Below, piece after piece: positions 18,542 through 28,642 of a stretch of DNA of 64,000 nucleotides (the first letter of the stretch is position 1; each line of letters opens with the position of its first letter). The DNA is from JAABRB01 sp963735025 (lineage in GTDB: Bacteria > Pseudomonadota > Gammaproteobacteria > Burkholderiales > SG8-39). The notes below the pieces were generated by a model. The model had not been told where the DNA came from and made no database searches. It saw nothing but the letters and a program-made list of their open reading frames with translations. Location of the stretch: the NCBI GenBank assembly GCA_963735025.1, contig CAVTJG010000009.1, positions 1,674,001-1,738,000 of the forward strand. Direction: 5' to 3'. A program made the position numbers and the translations under genes.

Positions 18542-19645
18542 TCAGCCATTGGCACCGACCAATACCTTCCCGTTCCGCACGAAAGGCGGTTTCACGACCC
18601 GTGCCTTGAGTCGCTTGTCGCGAACGGCGACGTCGACCGTATCGCCCGGTGCGACGGCGCTCGGCACGCGAGCCAGGGCGATCGACTGCTGCATGGTCGG
18701 CGAGAACGTGCCACTAGTGATCTCGCCGTCGCCGTGCGCCGTATAAACGACCTGATGCGCACGCAGCACGCCGCCGCGATCGACGAGCACGAGGCCCACG
18801 AGCTTGCGCGATGGCGTCCGTGTCGCGAGCGCTGCCTTGCCGACGAAGTCGCGGGGACTCTTCAGGTCGACCGTCCAGGCAAGCCCGGATTCGAGTGGCG
18901 TCACGCTCTCGTCCATGTCCTGCCCGTAGAGGTTCATGCCCGCCTCGAGCCGGAGCGTATCGCGCGCCGCGAGCCCGCACGGTCGGACGCCTTCCGCGGC
19001 GAGCGCGCTCCACTTCTCCTCGGCGCGTTTGGCCGGCACGAGGAGCTCGAAGCCGTCCTCCCCGGTATAACCCGTGCGCGCGACGAAGACGTCGCCCGCG
19101 CTCGCGGCGGTGAATGGCGCGAGGGGCGCGCTTTCGCCGCGCGTGGCGGGAAAGGCCGCCCAGACTTTTTCGCGTGCATTCGGACCCTGTACCGCGATCA
19201 TCGCCAGGTCGCGCCGCGGCTGCAATGTCACGTCCGGCGCGCGTTCCGTGCGTAAGGAAGCCAGCCACGCCTGGTCCTTGGCGGCGGTCGCAGCATTCAC
19301 CACTACGCGAAAGCGATCCTCGGTGACGAAGTAGACGATCAGGTCGTCGAGGATTCCGGCGTCCTCGCGCAATAGGCAGGAATAGAGCGCGCTACCGGGC
19401 TTCTGCAGCTTGTCGACGTTGTTCGCCAGCGCATGACGCAAGAGGGCAGCAGCTTCGCTGCCGGATACGTCGATTGCGAGCATGTGTGAAGTGTCGAACA
19501 TGCCGGCGTCGCGGCGCACCGCGTGGTGCTCCTCGATCTGCGAGCCGTAATGGAGCGGCATTTCCCATCCGGCGAAGTCCACCAGCTTCGCGCCGGCGGC
19601 GCGGTGAACGGCGTTAAGCTGAGTCTGCTGCAGTCTTGCGATCAT
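18542..19645 (-). CDS. gcvT: glycine cleavage system aminomethyltransferase (T protein)
   Basis: The T protein releases ammonia from the aminomethyl-lipoyl group and makes 5,10-methylene-tetrahydrofolate. It is 367 residues, normal for the family. The N-terminal HRAAGAKLVDFAGWEMPLHY and the GYTGEDGFELLVPA segment are diagnostic. It is the first gene of the gcv operon on the minus strand and starts 42 bases after pepN, with no room for a glycine riboswitch in that gap. Confidence 0.96.
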   Translation of the reverse strand: MIARLQQTQLNAVHRAAGAKLVDFAGWEMPLHYGSQIEEHHAVRRDAGMFDTSHMLAIDVSGSEAAALLRHALANNVDKLQKPGSALYSCLLREDAGILDDLIVYFVTEDRFRVVVNAATAAKDQAWLASLRTERAPDVTLQPRRDLAMIAVQGPNAREKVWAAFPATRGESAPLAPFTAASAGDVFVARTGYTGEDGFELLVPAKRAEEKWSALAAEGVRPCGLAARDTLRLEAGMNLYGQDMDESVTPLESGLAWTVDLKSPRDFVGKAALATRTPSRKLVGLVLVDRGGVLRAHQVVYTAHGDGEITSGTFSPTMQQSIALARVPSAVAPGDTVDVAVRDKRLKARVVKPPFVRNGKVLVGANG

Positions 19646-19687
19646 CGAGCGGTTCTCGCGCCGTCCATGCGCCAGCCGTTCTTTCGC

Positions 19688-22388
19688 TCAGGCGAGCGCC
19701 TTTGTCACCACCTCGGTGGTGTCCTTCGACAGGTTGCGGGTTTCCCGGATGCGCTCGAGCGCGGCACGGGCGTGCGCCTGCCGATCGGCATCGAATCGCT
19801 TCCAGCGATCAAAGGCGCGGGCCATTCGCGCGGCAACCTGCGGATTGAGCGCGTCGATCCGGATGACCTGGTCGGCAAGAAATGCGTAACCGGCGCCGCC
19901 GGCGGCGTGGAACCGCACGTGATTGCCCATCGCGAACCCACCAATCAGCGCGTAGACCTTGTTCGGATTCGTGATCTCGAAGGAGGGATGCCCGAGCAGG
20001 CGCTGCACTTCGGCAAGTGTTCCGGGCAGCCGCGCGGTCGCCTGCACGCGCAGCCACTTGTCCACCACGAGGGGTTCGCCATGCCACTTCACGTGGAACG
20101 CATCGAGCGCCTGCGGACGCTCGGGACAGTCACAGTTCGCGAGAACGGCGAGCGCGGCCATTGCGTCGGTCATGTTGTTTGCGCGCTCGAACTGGCGGAT
20201 CGCCAGCGCGCGCGCCTCGTCGTCCGCGAGCTCCATCAGGTAGGCGAGACAAAGATTGTGCAGCGCGCGCTTGCCGGCGCTCGCGGCGTCCGGGCTGTAG
20301 CGCCCGGCCACGGTGTTTGCCGCGTAGGCCGCGAGGAGCTCGGGCCGCAGCGCCCGGGCCAGATGCCTGGCGATTGCGTTGCGGGTCGCGTGGATGGCAT
20401 CCGGATCGACGACGTCCATCGCTTCCGCAATGACCCCCTCGGCGGGGAGCGTCAGGGCTTCGGCCGCAAACGCGGGGTCGTGGCGGGCGTCCGCGAGTAC
20501 GCGTGAAAAGGCAGCCACGAAGGATTCCGGAACCTTCGGCTCCTGCCCCGGTCGGTACGTCGCGATTTCCTCCAGGAGCAGATTCTTCGCAAGCCGCTGA
20601 CCGGCCTCCCATCGGTTGAACGGGTCGGAGTCGTGCGCCATCAGGCGCGCGAGCTCCTCGGAGGTGTAGTCGAACTTGAGCATCACGGGCGCCGAAAAAT
20701 CGCGCAGCAACGAAGGCACCGGCGCAATGGGGACATCCACGAACGTGAAGCGTTGCTGCGGCGCCTTGACCGACAGCACGCGCGTCGTGTCGCTCGCCCC
20801 GGCTTCGCCTTCGAGGCGCAGCGGCAGATCGCGGCCGTCCGGACCGACGAGGCCGACCGAGAGCGGGATGTGGTACGGCAGTTTCCTCTCCTGACCGGGC
20901 GTGGGACCGCAGTTCTGACTGACGTCGAGAAAATAGCGCCGCATGGCCGGGTCGTACTTGCCGGTCGCAGTGAGAACCGGCGTTCCGGCCTGGTCGTACC
21001 AGCGCTTGAACTGCGCGAGGTCGGCGCCGGACGCGTCCGCCATCGCTTGCAGGAATTCGTCGCAAGTCACGGCCTGTCCGTCGTGCCGCTCGAAATAGAG
21101 ATCCATGCCGCGGCGGAACGCCCGGCCGCCGATCAGCGTGCGGATCATCCGCACGACCTCGGCGCCCTTCTCGTAGACGGTCGCGGTGTAGAAGTTGGTG
21201 ACTTCCATGTACGACTGCGGGCGCACCGGGATGCGCCATCGGCCCGGCATCCTCCGGAAACTGCGCCGCGCGCAGGCCGCGCACCTCCCGGATGCGGCTG
21301 ACCGGGCGCGAGTACATGTCCGCGCCGAACTCCTGATCGCGAAAAACGGTGAGACCTTCCTTCAGCGAGAGCTGGAACCAGTCGCGGCAGGTCACCCGGT
21401 TGCCGGTCCAGTTATGGAAGTATTCGTGCGCGACCACCCGGTCGATGTTCTGGTAATCGAGATCGGTGGCCGTGTCCGGCCGCGCGAGCACGTACTTCGT
21501 GTTGAAGATGTTGAGGCCCTTGTTCTCCATCGCCCCCATGTTGAAATCGCCGACCGCAACGATCATGTATTGATCGAGATCGAGCTCCAGCCCGAAGACG
21601 TCCTCGTCCCATTTCATCGCCCGCTTCAGGGCCTGCATGGCAAACCCCGCCTGGTCGAGCTTGCCCGGCTCGACGAATACCGAAAGCTTCGCGTGCTTGC
21701 CCGAGCGTGTGACGTAGCTGTCCTCCAGCTCGTCGAGCCTGGCTGCCACCACCGCGAACAGATAAGACGGCTTGGGAAACGGGTCGACCCATTTCACCCA
21801 GTGCCTGCCATCGGGCAGCTCGCCACGCTCCGTCGGATTCCCGTTCGACAGAAGATGCGGATACCGTGCGCGATCAGCCCTGATCGTGCAGGTATAGCGC
21901 GCCATCACGTCGGGTCGATCGAGGAAATAAGTGATCCGGCGGAAGCCCTCCGCCTCGGACTGGGTGAAGAAACCGTCCTTCGAGGCATAGAGGCCCATGA
22001 GCTTGGTATTCTTGCGCGGCGCGATCGACACCGCGGTTTCGAGCGTGAACGCATCGGGCACGGCGGGAATCGTCAGGCGCTCGACGTCGAGAGCGTATTC
22101 CGAGTCGGCCAGGTTCCGGCCGTTGAGCGTGAGCGAGACCAGCTCAAGCTCGTCGCCGTCGAGTGCGAGCGGGGCATCCGGATCGGCGGCGGCCGGATTC
22201 CGCCTGATCTCCAGCCGCGCCTTCACGAGCGCGTGGTCCTCGTGAAGATCGATGTCGAGGTCGACCGCGGGGATCAGGAAAGCGGGAGGACGGTAGTCCT
22301 TGAGATGGATGGCGGTGGGTACCGGATCACGCACGACTTGCACTTCCTTCGCGACGGAAATGTTCGACACCGGGGAATCGACGCGCAT
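19688..22388 (-). pseudogene. pepN: aminopeptidase N, single-base frameshift
   Basis: An M1-family zinc aminopeptidase of about 899 residues. The N-terminal part (22388 to about 21230) contains the GAMEN motif (MGAMENKGLNIFN) and the zinc site HEYFH...KEGLTVFRDQEF. The C-terminal part (about 21230 to 19688) carries the ERAP1-like helical region. The two join if one base is removed in CCGGG at 21226-21230, giving EDAGPMAHPVRPQSYMEV. I chose the ATG at 22388. Because the rest of the gene is perfectly conserved on both sides, a sequence error is much more likely than loss of function. It is upstream of gcvT on the same strand. Confidence 0.9.
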
Positions 22389-22496
22389 GACGCCGATCGG
22401 TCGCTGCCGATGGTGGCACAACTCGCGAAATCGGGGAACTTTTCGGAAGAAGTCGCTGCATTGAGTTTGCTGTCACCGGCGCGTATCCTGAGCCGG

Positions 22497-24083
22497 ATGA
22501 CCTCGTGCGCACCGATGGCGCCTGCAAAAACGGCGCCGAATCCGACAGTTCCGCGCGACCGCGTCGCGACGGCGCAACGGCGTCGCGGGCGGGCGGCGCT
22601 GGTGCTGACGGCCGCTGCGCTGCTCATGCTGCCAGCACTATCGCTCACCGCGGAGAGTGTCGCCAAAGGTGCCGCCAAGGATGCTGCCGGGACCGCCGCC
22701 CCGGCCAAGGTCATCGTGCTCAGCGTGAACGGGGCGATTGCCCCGGCGACCGCGGACTATCTCGCACGTGGAATCAGGCGTGCGCCGGAACAGGGGGCCG
22801 CGCTGACCGTGATCGAGATGGACACCCCGGGCGGGCTCGACACGTCGATGCGCCAGATCATCAAGGAAATCCTTTCGTCGCCCATTCCGGTGGTGGCCTT
22901 CGTCGCGCCGAGCGGCGCGCGCGCCGCCAGCGCGGGCACTTACATTCTGTATGCCAGCCATATTGCGGCGATGGCGCCTGGCACGAACCTGGGCGCGGCG
23001 ACCCCTGTTGCCATCGGGATCGGTGGCGCCCGCGAACCGTCGGGCGGCCAGGACGAGAAAGACGCGCCGAAGGAGGACGCCAAGCAGAACGGCGCGAAAG
23101 CGAAGGTCGCGAAAAAGAAAGATACGAAAGGGCAGGGCGAGTCCTCCGGGACCGAGATGGCGCCGCCACCTTCCGACACGCTCAGCAGGAAGCAAGTCAA
23201 CGATGCATCAGCGTACATTCGCGGCCTTGCGCAGCTCCGCGGCCGCAATGCGGACTGGGCGGAGCGGGCGGTTCGAGAAGCGGTGAGCCTTTCGGCGAAG
23301 GAAGCGCTGGAGCAGAAGGTCATCGATCTGATGGCGAACGACGTGCCGGATCTCCTGAAGAAGATCGACGGCCGCAAGGTCTCGGTGCAAGGAGGTGAGC
23401 GCGTGCTCCGGCTCGCCGACGCGCAGGTCGAACGCCTCGAGCCCGACTGGCGCACCGAGCTCCTGTCCGTCATCACGAATCCGAGCATCGCGCTGATACT
23501 CATGATGATCGGCATCTACGGCGTGATCTTCGAGTTCTCGAATCCCGGTTTCGTGCTGCCGGGCGTAGCGGGCGCGATATGCCTGCTGCTGGGAATGTTC
23601 GCGCTGCAGCTCCTGCCGATCAACTACGCGGGCCTCGGGCTCATCCTGCTGGGACTCGCGTTCATGGTTGCGGAGGCGTTCGTGCCGAGCTTCGGCGCGC
23701 TCGGCATAGGCGGAATCGTCGCATTCGTCATCGGTGGACTGATTCTGATCGACACGGACGTACCCGGTTTCGGGATTTCCGTGCCGTTTCTGCTCACAGT
23801 TGCCATCGCGAGTGCCCTGACACTCTTTCTCATTGGCGCGCTGGCGCTCAAGGCCCGGCGCCGTCCCGTGCTGGGCGGCCGGGAGGAAATGATCGGCAGT
23901 ACGGCCGAAGCGATGAACGATTTCGACGGCGAGGGCTGGGTCAGCTTGCACGGCGTAAGCTGGCGCGCAACATCGTCCGTGCCGCTCGTGCGCGGCGCGC
24001 GGGTGCGCGTGGTGCGCAGCGAAGGGCTCAGGCTGGAGGTCGTGCCGGAGTCCGCCTCGACGAATCAAGGAGAAAAGACATGA
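22497..24083 (+). CDS. NfeD-family membrane serine protease (ClpP class)
   Basis: A 528-residue protein with a signal-like hydrophobic stretch (LVLTAAALLMLPALSLTAES), a ClpP-class protease domain and a C-terminal membrane region of about four to five segments followed by an OB-fold NfeD domain. The conserved parts are VIEMDTPGGLDTSMRQIIKE and GARAASAGTYI, the latter holding the catalytic serine. It overlaps the slipin start by four bases (ATGA). In archaeal homologues this protease cleaves the C-terminus of its partner stomatin. A lysine/glutamate-rich insert at about residues 180-220 (EKDAPKEDAKQNGAKAK) is unusual. An ATG at 22515 is an alternative start. Confidence 0.88.
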   Translation: MTSCAPMAPAKTAPNPTVPRDRVATAQRRRGRAALVLTAAALLMLPALSLTAESVAKGAAKDAAGTAAPAKVIVLSVNGAIAPATADYLARGIRRAPEQGAALTVIEMDTPGGLDTSMRQIIKEILSSPIPVVAFVAPSGARAASAGTYILYASHIAAMAPGTNLGAATPVAIGIGGAREPSGGQDEKDAPKEDAKQNGAKAKVAKKKDTKGQGESSGTEMAPPPSDTLSRKQVNDASAYIRGLAQLRGRNADWAERAVREAVSLSAKEALEQKVIDLMANDVPDLLKKIDGRKVSVQGGERVLRLADAQVERLEPDWRTELLSVITNPSIALILMMIGIYGVIFEFSNPGFVLPGVAGAICLLLGMFALQLLPINYAGLGLILLGLAFMVAEAFVPSFGALGIGGIVAFVIGGLILIDTDVPGFGISVPFLLTVAIASALTLFLIGALALKARRRPVLGGREEMIGSTAEAMNDFDGEGWVSLHGVSWRATSSVPLVRGARVRVVRSEGLRLEVVPESASTNQGEKT

Positions 24084-24856
24084 TCGGATCGAGTTTCGGT
24101 TACATCGGCATCGCGGTGTTCATCATCATCGTGTTCGCTGCGTCGTTCCGGATCTTTCGCGAGTACGAACGTGGTGTCGTGTTCCTGCTCGGGCGTTTCT
24201 GGAAGGTCAAGGGTCCCGGCCTCGTGATCATCATTCCCGGCATCCAGCAAGCAGTGCGGGTCGACCTGCGTACGCTGGTGCTGGACGTCCCGAGCCAGGA
24301 CGTCATCTCGCGCGACAACGTGTCGGTCAAGGTGAATGCGGTCGTCTACTTCAGGGTGGTTGATCCGGAGAAGGCCATCATCCAGGTCGAGAACTACCTC
24401 TCGGCCACCAGTCAGCTTGCGCAGACCACTTTGCGCGCGGTGCTCGGCAAGCACGAGCTCGACGAGATGCTGGCCGAGCGCGAGAAGCTCAACATCGACA
24501 TTCAGCAGGTGCTGGACGCGCAGACCGACGCATGGGGCATCAAGGTCCAGAACGTCGAGATCAAGCACGTGGACATCAACGAGTCCATGGTGCGCGCAAT
24601 CGCCCGGCAGGCCGAGGCGGAACGGGAACGGCGCGCGAAGGTGATCCACGCCGAGGGCGAGATGCAGGCGGCCGAGAAGCTGCTGCAGGCCGCGCAGACC
24701 CTTTCCGGGCGGCCCGAGGCGATGCAGCTGCGCTACATGCAGACGCTCGCCCTGATCGCGGGAGACAAGTCGAACACCATCGTCTTTCCGATCGACCTGG
24801 TCGGTGCGCTCGGGCGCGAGCTCGGGCCGAAGGGCGGTGGCGGCGCGGACCGCTGA
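24080..24856 (+). CDS. slipin / stomatin-like SPFH protein
   Basis: A 258-residue membrane-anchored SPFH protein: one N-terminal hydrophobic segment (IGIAVFIIIVFAASF), then FREYERGVVFLLGRFWKVKG and the SPFH domain with DVISRDNVSVKVNAVVYFRV, and a helical C-terminus (ARQAEAERERRAKVIHAEGE). It forms oligomers at the inner membrane and is the usual partner of NfeD proteases. The start codon overlaps the nfeD stop and is preceded by AAGGAGA inside the nfeD coding sequence, so the two are translationally coupled. Confidence 0.93.
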   Translation: MIGSSFGYIGIAVFIIIVFAASFRIFREYERGVVFLLGRFWKVKGPGLVIIIPGIQQAVRVDLRTLVLDVPSQDVISRDNVSVKVNAVVYFRVVDPEKAIIQVENYLSATSQLAQTTLRAVLGKHELDEMLAEREKLNIDIQQVLDAQTDAWGIKVQNVEIKHVDINESMVRAIARQAEAERERRAKVIHAEGEMQAAEKLLQAAQTLSGRPEAMQLRYMQTLALIAGDKSNTIVFPIDLVGALGRELGPKGGGGADR

Positions 24857-24976
24857 GATTGGGCGGGCCGCCCGCGCGGCCGAATTTCCGAATTCGAAAG
24901 CAAGACCCGGAGTGTCGCGTCGGGCCACGGTGGCTAGACTTCATGCATCGATCACCGAAGCATTGAAAGGACACCC

Positions 24977-26057
24977 GTGAACGTTGCACACAGGAACGAG
25001 ATGCGCGCCGCGGAAACCGTGAGCGATCCGCGCTGGGCGGCAGTCGTGGCCCGCGATCCGGCGGCGGACGGTACATTCTTCTACTCCGTGAAGACCACGG
25101 GCGTGTATTGCCGGCCGTCATGCGCGGCGCGTACCGCCAACCCGGAAAACGTGGCCTTCCACCGCACCGCGGTCGATGCGGAGCGCGCAGGATTCCGCCC
25201 GTGCAAGCGATGCAAGCCGGACCAGGTGCCGCGCGCGGAACAGCACGCGGCCATGGTGGCCGAGCTGTGCCGGTTCATCGAGGGTGCCGAACGGCTTCCC
25301 ACGCTCGGCGAGCTGGCGAACCGCGCCGGACTGAGCGCATATCACCTGCATCGCGTCTTCAAGGACGTCACGGGCCTGACACCGAAGGGCTACGCTGCGG
25401 CGCATCGGGCCAGCCGGCTCCGCCATGAGCTCGATCGCGGCGCCACCGTGACCGACGCCATCTACGGCGCGGGCTATGGTTCCAACGGGCGCTTCTACGC
25501 GGAGTCCGATCGGGTGCTGGGAATGACGCCGACCGACTACCGTGCCGGCGGCGCCGGCACGACGATGCACTTCGCGATCGGAGAGTGCTCCCTCGGATCG
25601 ATACTGGTGGCGCGAAGCGAGCGGGGCGTGTGCGCCATTCTCATGGGTGACGATCCCGAACGGCTCGTGCGCGATCTTCAGGACCGGTTTCCGCGGGCCG
25701 ATCTGGTGGGCGGCGATAGCGCGTTCGAAAAGATGGTCGCCGAAGTGGTGGGATTCGTGGAGGCGCCGCGGGTGGGTCTCGATCTGCCGCTCGACCTGCG
25801 CGGCACTGCGTTCCAGCAACGTGTGTGGCAGGCGCTTGCGAGAGATTCCCGCTGGTCGGACGATGAGCTACACCGAGGTCGCGCGACGCATCGGTGCACC
25901 CAAGTCGGTCCGGGCCGTTGCGCAAGCGTGCGCAGCCAATCCCCTGGCCGTGGCCATTCCGTGCCATCGCGTCGTGCGCAATGACGGCGCGCTCGCGGGG
26001 TATCGCTGGGGCGTGGAGCGCAAGCGCGCGTTGCTCGAGCGGGAGGCGGATGCGTGA
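24977..26057 (+). pseudogene. ada: Ada: methylphosphotriester sensor and O6-methylguanine methyltransferase, single-base frameshift
   Basis: Ada repairs methylated DNA by transferring methyl groups to its own cysteines and then activates the adaptive response. The N-terminal zinc domain has the four cysteines in VYCRPSC and PCKRCKP. An AraC-type helix-turn-helix follows (ANRAGLSAYHLHRVFKDVTG). The C-terminal methyltransferase has the acceptor cysteine in AIPCHRVVRNDGALAGYRWG. The frame breaks at 25835-25836. Removing one T restores WQALREIPAGRTMSYTEVA. A sequence error is likely since both halves are fully conserved. It stands 18 bases upstream of alkB, the usual partner in the adaptive response. 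Confidence 0.92.
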
Positions 26058-26075
26058 GCACTTGACGGTTTGCGC

Positions 26076-26729
26076 ATGAACCTGGATCTGTTCGATGCCG
26101 CACCGCAGGTCGCAGCGCGCCAGGAGCCTTTGGGCACCGGCGCGACGGTGCTGCGGGGTTTCGCGATGGCGAATCAGTCAGCGCTGCTCGCGGACCTCGA
26201 GGAAGTCATCGCGCAGGCACCGTTGCGCCACATGGTGACGCCCGGCGGCTTCCGTATGTCTGTGGCAATGACGAACTGCGGCGCGCTCGGCTGGGTCTCG
26301 GATCAGTCCGGCTATCGCTACGACGACCGCGACCCTGCGAGCGGCAAGCGCTGGCCGCGCATGCATGCATCGTTCCTGCGTTTGGCTGGAGACGCTGCGG
26401 CGCAGACTGGATTCGACGGGTTCGCGCCCGATGCGTGCCTGGTCAATCGATACGCGCCGGGCGCGAGACTTACCTTGCATCAGGACAAAAACGAGCGCGA
26501 TTTCGGCCAGCCCATCGTCTCGATCTCGCTCGGCATTCCGGCCGTGTTTCTGTTTGGCGGCTTGCGCCGCAAGGACCGGACGACGCGCGTGCCATTGCGG
26601 CACGGCGACGTCGTGGTGTGGGGTGCCGCCGACCGATTACGTTTTCACGGCGTGATGCCGCTCAGGGCGGGACATCACCCGTTGGTGGGCGACTTCCGCA
26701 TCAACCTGACGTTTCGCAAGGCCGCGTGA
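26076..26729 (+). CDS. alkB: alpha-ketoglutarate-dependent DNA repair dioxygenase AlkB
   Basis: It oxidatively removes methyl groups from 1-methyladenine and 3-methylcytosine. The iron ligands are visible as HQD in LTLHQDKNERDF and the histidine in LRFHGVMPL. The 2-oxoglutarate arginines are in FRINLTFRK. The open frame begins at a TTG at 26070, but the ATG at 26076 (MNLDLFD) gives the family's usual N-terminus. Length is 217 residues. It follows ada by 18 bases, matching the known ada-alkB operon, so methylation-induced activation by Ada is expected. Confidence 0.95.
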   Translation: MNLDLFDAAPQVAARQEPLGTGATVLRGFAMANQSALLADLEEVIAQAPLRHMVTPGGFRMSVAMTNCGALGWVSDQSGYRYDDRDPASGKRWPRMHASFLRLAGDAAAQTGFDGFAPDACLVNRYAPGARLTLHQDKNERDFGQPIVSISLGIPAVFLFGGLRRKDRTTRVPLRHGDVVVWGAADRLRFHGVMPLRAGHHPLVGDFRINLTFRKAA

Positions 26730-26796
26730 AGATGCGGACCGAGCGCCATTATCGGGAACGCCGATCCTGCATGCCCGTGAATCAAGTCTATCTGGA

Positions 26797-27234
26797 TTAC
26801 CGCATCTGCAGGCCAAGCGCCTCGGCGCTCCGGAAATAGGCGTTGACTAGCGCCTTTTCGCCACCCATGAAGAAAGCATTGGTGCGGGAAAGGTGCAGTG
26901 TTCCCGACAGGGAGGGCTGAAAGTGCACGCAGTGCCTGTGCATCCAGCGGCGGCATTGCGCTGACTCGCGGATCACGAGCCTTGCGAGATGCTCGGTCGT
27001 CTGCCCGCCGGTAACCGCCGGCAGGTCCTGCCCCAGAACTCGTCTTCAGAGTAGGTCTCGGTGAGCACGTCCTGCGGCGCCTCGTGCATGCAGGTTACGC
27101 GTGTGCATGGAGTTGCCGCCACGCCATTCCCGCGGCGCGGCCTCCAGCAACATGACCGAGGCGCCGGCTTCGCGTGCGGTCAGCGCCGCACACAAACCGG
27201 CGTTGCCACCGCCCAGGACGAGGACATCAATCAC
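26797..27234 (-). pseudogene. TcuA-like FAD-dependent tricarballylate dehydrogenase, truncated N-terminal remnant
   Basis: The start MIDVLVLGGGNAGLCAALTA is the FAD-binding GxGxxG of the fumarate-reductase/TcuA family. In other frames follow RNLHCMHEAPQDVLTETYSE, EHLARLVIRESAQCRRW and RTNAFFMGGEKALVNAYF, matching the first 150 or so residues of TcuA-type enzymes. The sequence then ends at a stop at 26797 and is replaced by unrelated DNA. Two frameshifts plus truncation make it non-functional as written. TcuA oxidises tricarballylate to cis-aconitate. Its start overlaps the end of the upstream lyase gene by four bases, so it belonged to that operon. Confidence 0.75.
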
Positions 27235-28614
27235 GACACCAAGGCTCCGACGGGCCTGGACGGCACGCGGTCGATGCGTGCAAGAACACGGTCGACCATA
27301 ACACCCGACTGCCCGAGATAGTTGGCCGGATCGAGCATGCGCAGGAGCGCGGCACGATCAACGTGGCGGTTGATCTCGGGGTGTGCGGCCAGGAGATCGA
27401 TAAGCGGTGTCTGCTTCGCCAGCGACTCGCGGCACAGGTCGTAGACCACGTCGTGCGCGTACTCGCGGCCGATGAAGGGGCCGAGGCCCATCATGACCGC
27501 TTCGCTCATCACCAGACCCTGCGTCATGTCGATATTGCGGCGCATGGCGGTTGCGTCCACCTGTAGGCCTTCGACCACGAAGCGCGACTGCTTCAGCGCG
27601 CCCGCCAGCAGGCAAAACGCTTCGGGCAGTACGACCCACTCGATCTCCCACGGCCCCGTCGAGCGCTCGTGGTCGGCCACCATCGCGTCCATCAGCGCCG
27701 CGGCGTGCTGGCGCACCACGGAGATCGCGGCATGGATGTAGCAGCTCGAGATCGGGATTGCGCTTCTGCGGCATCGTGCTGCTGGAACCGCGGCCGTGGT
27801 GATACGGCTCGTAGACCTCGCCGACCTCGGTCTGCATCATCAGCTTGACGTCCATGCTGAGCTTGCCCAGCGTGCCGCCGATCAGGCCGAGAACCGTGCC
27901 CACCTCGGCGATGTTGTCGCGGATCGTGTGCCAGGCAATCACCGGCTGCGCGAGACCCAGCTCCGCACACAGTCCGGCCTGCGTCTCCATCGCGCCTTTC
28001 TCTAGCGAGGCCAGCGTGCCGGCGGCGCCGGCGAATTCGCCGACCAGCACGCGCTCGCTGAGCTGCGCCAGGCGCTCGCGGTGCCGCAGCACGGCGGAAA
28101 GGATGCCGGCCATCTTGTAGCCGAAGGTCACCGGAATCGCCTGTTGCAGGTTGCTGCGGCCGATCATCGGCGTCAGCCGGTGTTCCCTGGCCAGTTTGGC
28201 AAGTGCCCGGGCGATGCCCACCAGCTCGGCATCCACCAGCGCCAGCGCCTCGCGGATCTGAAGTACCGTGGCCGTGTCGGTGATGTCCTGTGTGGTGGCG
28301 CCCCAGTGACAGTATTCGCCGAGCTTGTCTCGGCAGAGCTGGTTAACCTGCGTGACCACGCCGAGGATCGGGTAGCCGATGCGCTCGGTCTGCTGGCGCA
28401 GCCGCACCATGTCGATCTGATCGAGCTTGCAGTGGCTGACGATTTCTTCGGCCGCTTCCTGCGGGATCAGGCCCAGGCGCGCCTGCACTCTGGCCAGTGC
28501 GGCCTCGATGTCCAGATATTTCTGCGTGCGGTTCTCGTCGGACCAGACGTGTCGCATCGCGTCGGTGCTGAAGATCCCTTGAAAGATGATCGAGTCAATG
28601 ATGGAAGCGGGCAT
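27231..28614 (-). pseudogene. aspartase/fumarase-superfamily lyase (CMLE/PcaB-like), single-base frameshift
   Basis: About 460 residues, starting MPASIIDSIIFQGIFSTDAM. The superfamily signature appears as GSSTMPQKRNP, with earlier conserved regions GATTQDITDTATVLQIREAL and GRSNLQQAIPVTFGYK. The arrangement is closest to 3-carboxy-cis,cis-muconate cycloisomerase and adenylosuccinate lyase relatives. The frame breaks at 27754-27756. Removing one base restores KRNPISSCYIHAAISVVRQH. Context (PrpF, CoA-transferase, hydratase, lyase) suggests a lyase or decarboxylase acting on an unsaturated tricarboxylate, in the manner of fungal trans-aconitate decarboxylase, which belongs to this superfamily. 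That role is inference. Confidence 0.8.
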
Positions 28615-28642
28615 GTGATTTCTCAATTGGATAGTGATGGGT

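Noticed and set aside
19646..19687. Glycine riboswitch upstream of gcvT
   Set aside because: The gap to pepN is only 42 bases and holds no riboswitch-like pairing.
21195..22496. Extension of the NfeD frame upstream across pepN
   Set aside because: The frame is open but antisense to pepN. The real start is at 22497, just before the signal-like segment.
26675..26956. Minus-strand 93-residue frame between alkB and the TcuA remnant as a gene
   Set aside because: Part of it is the TcuA remnant in another frame and part is the antisense of the alkB end.
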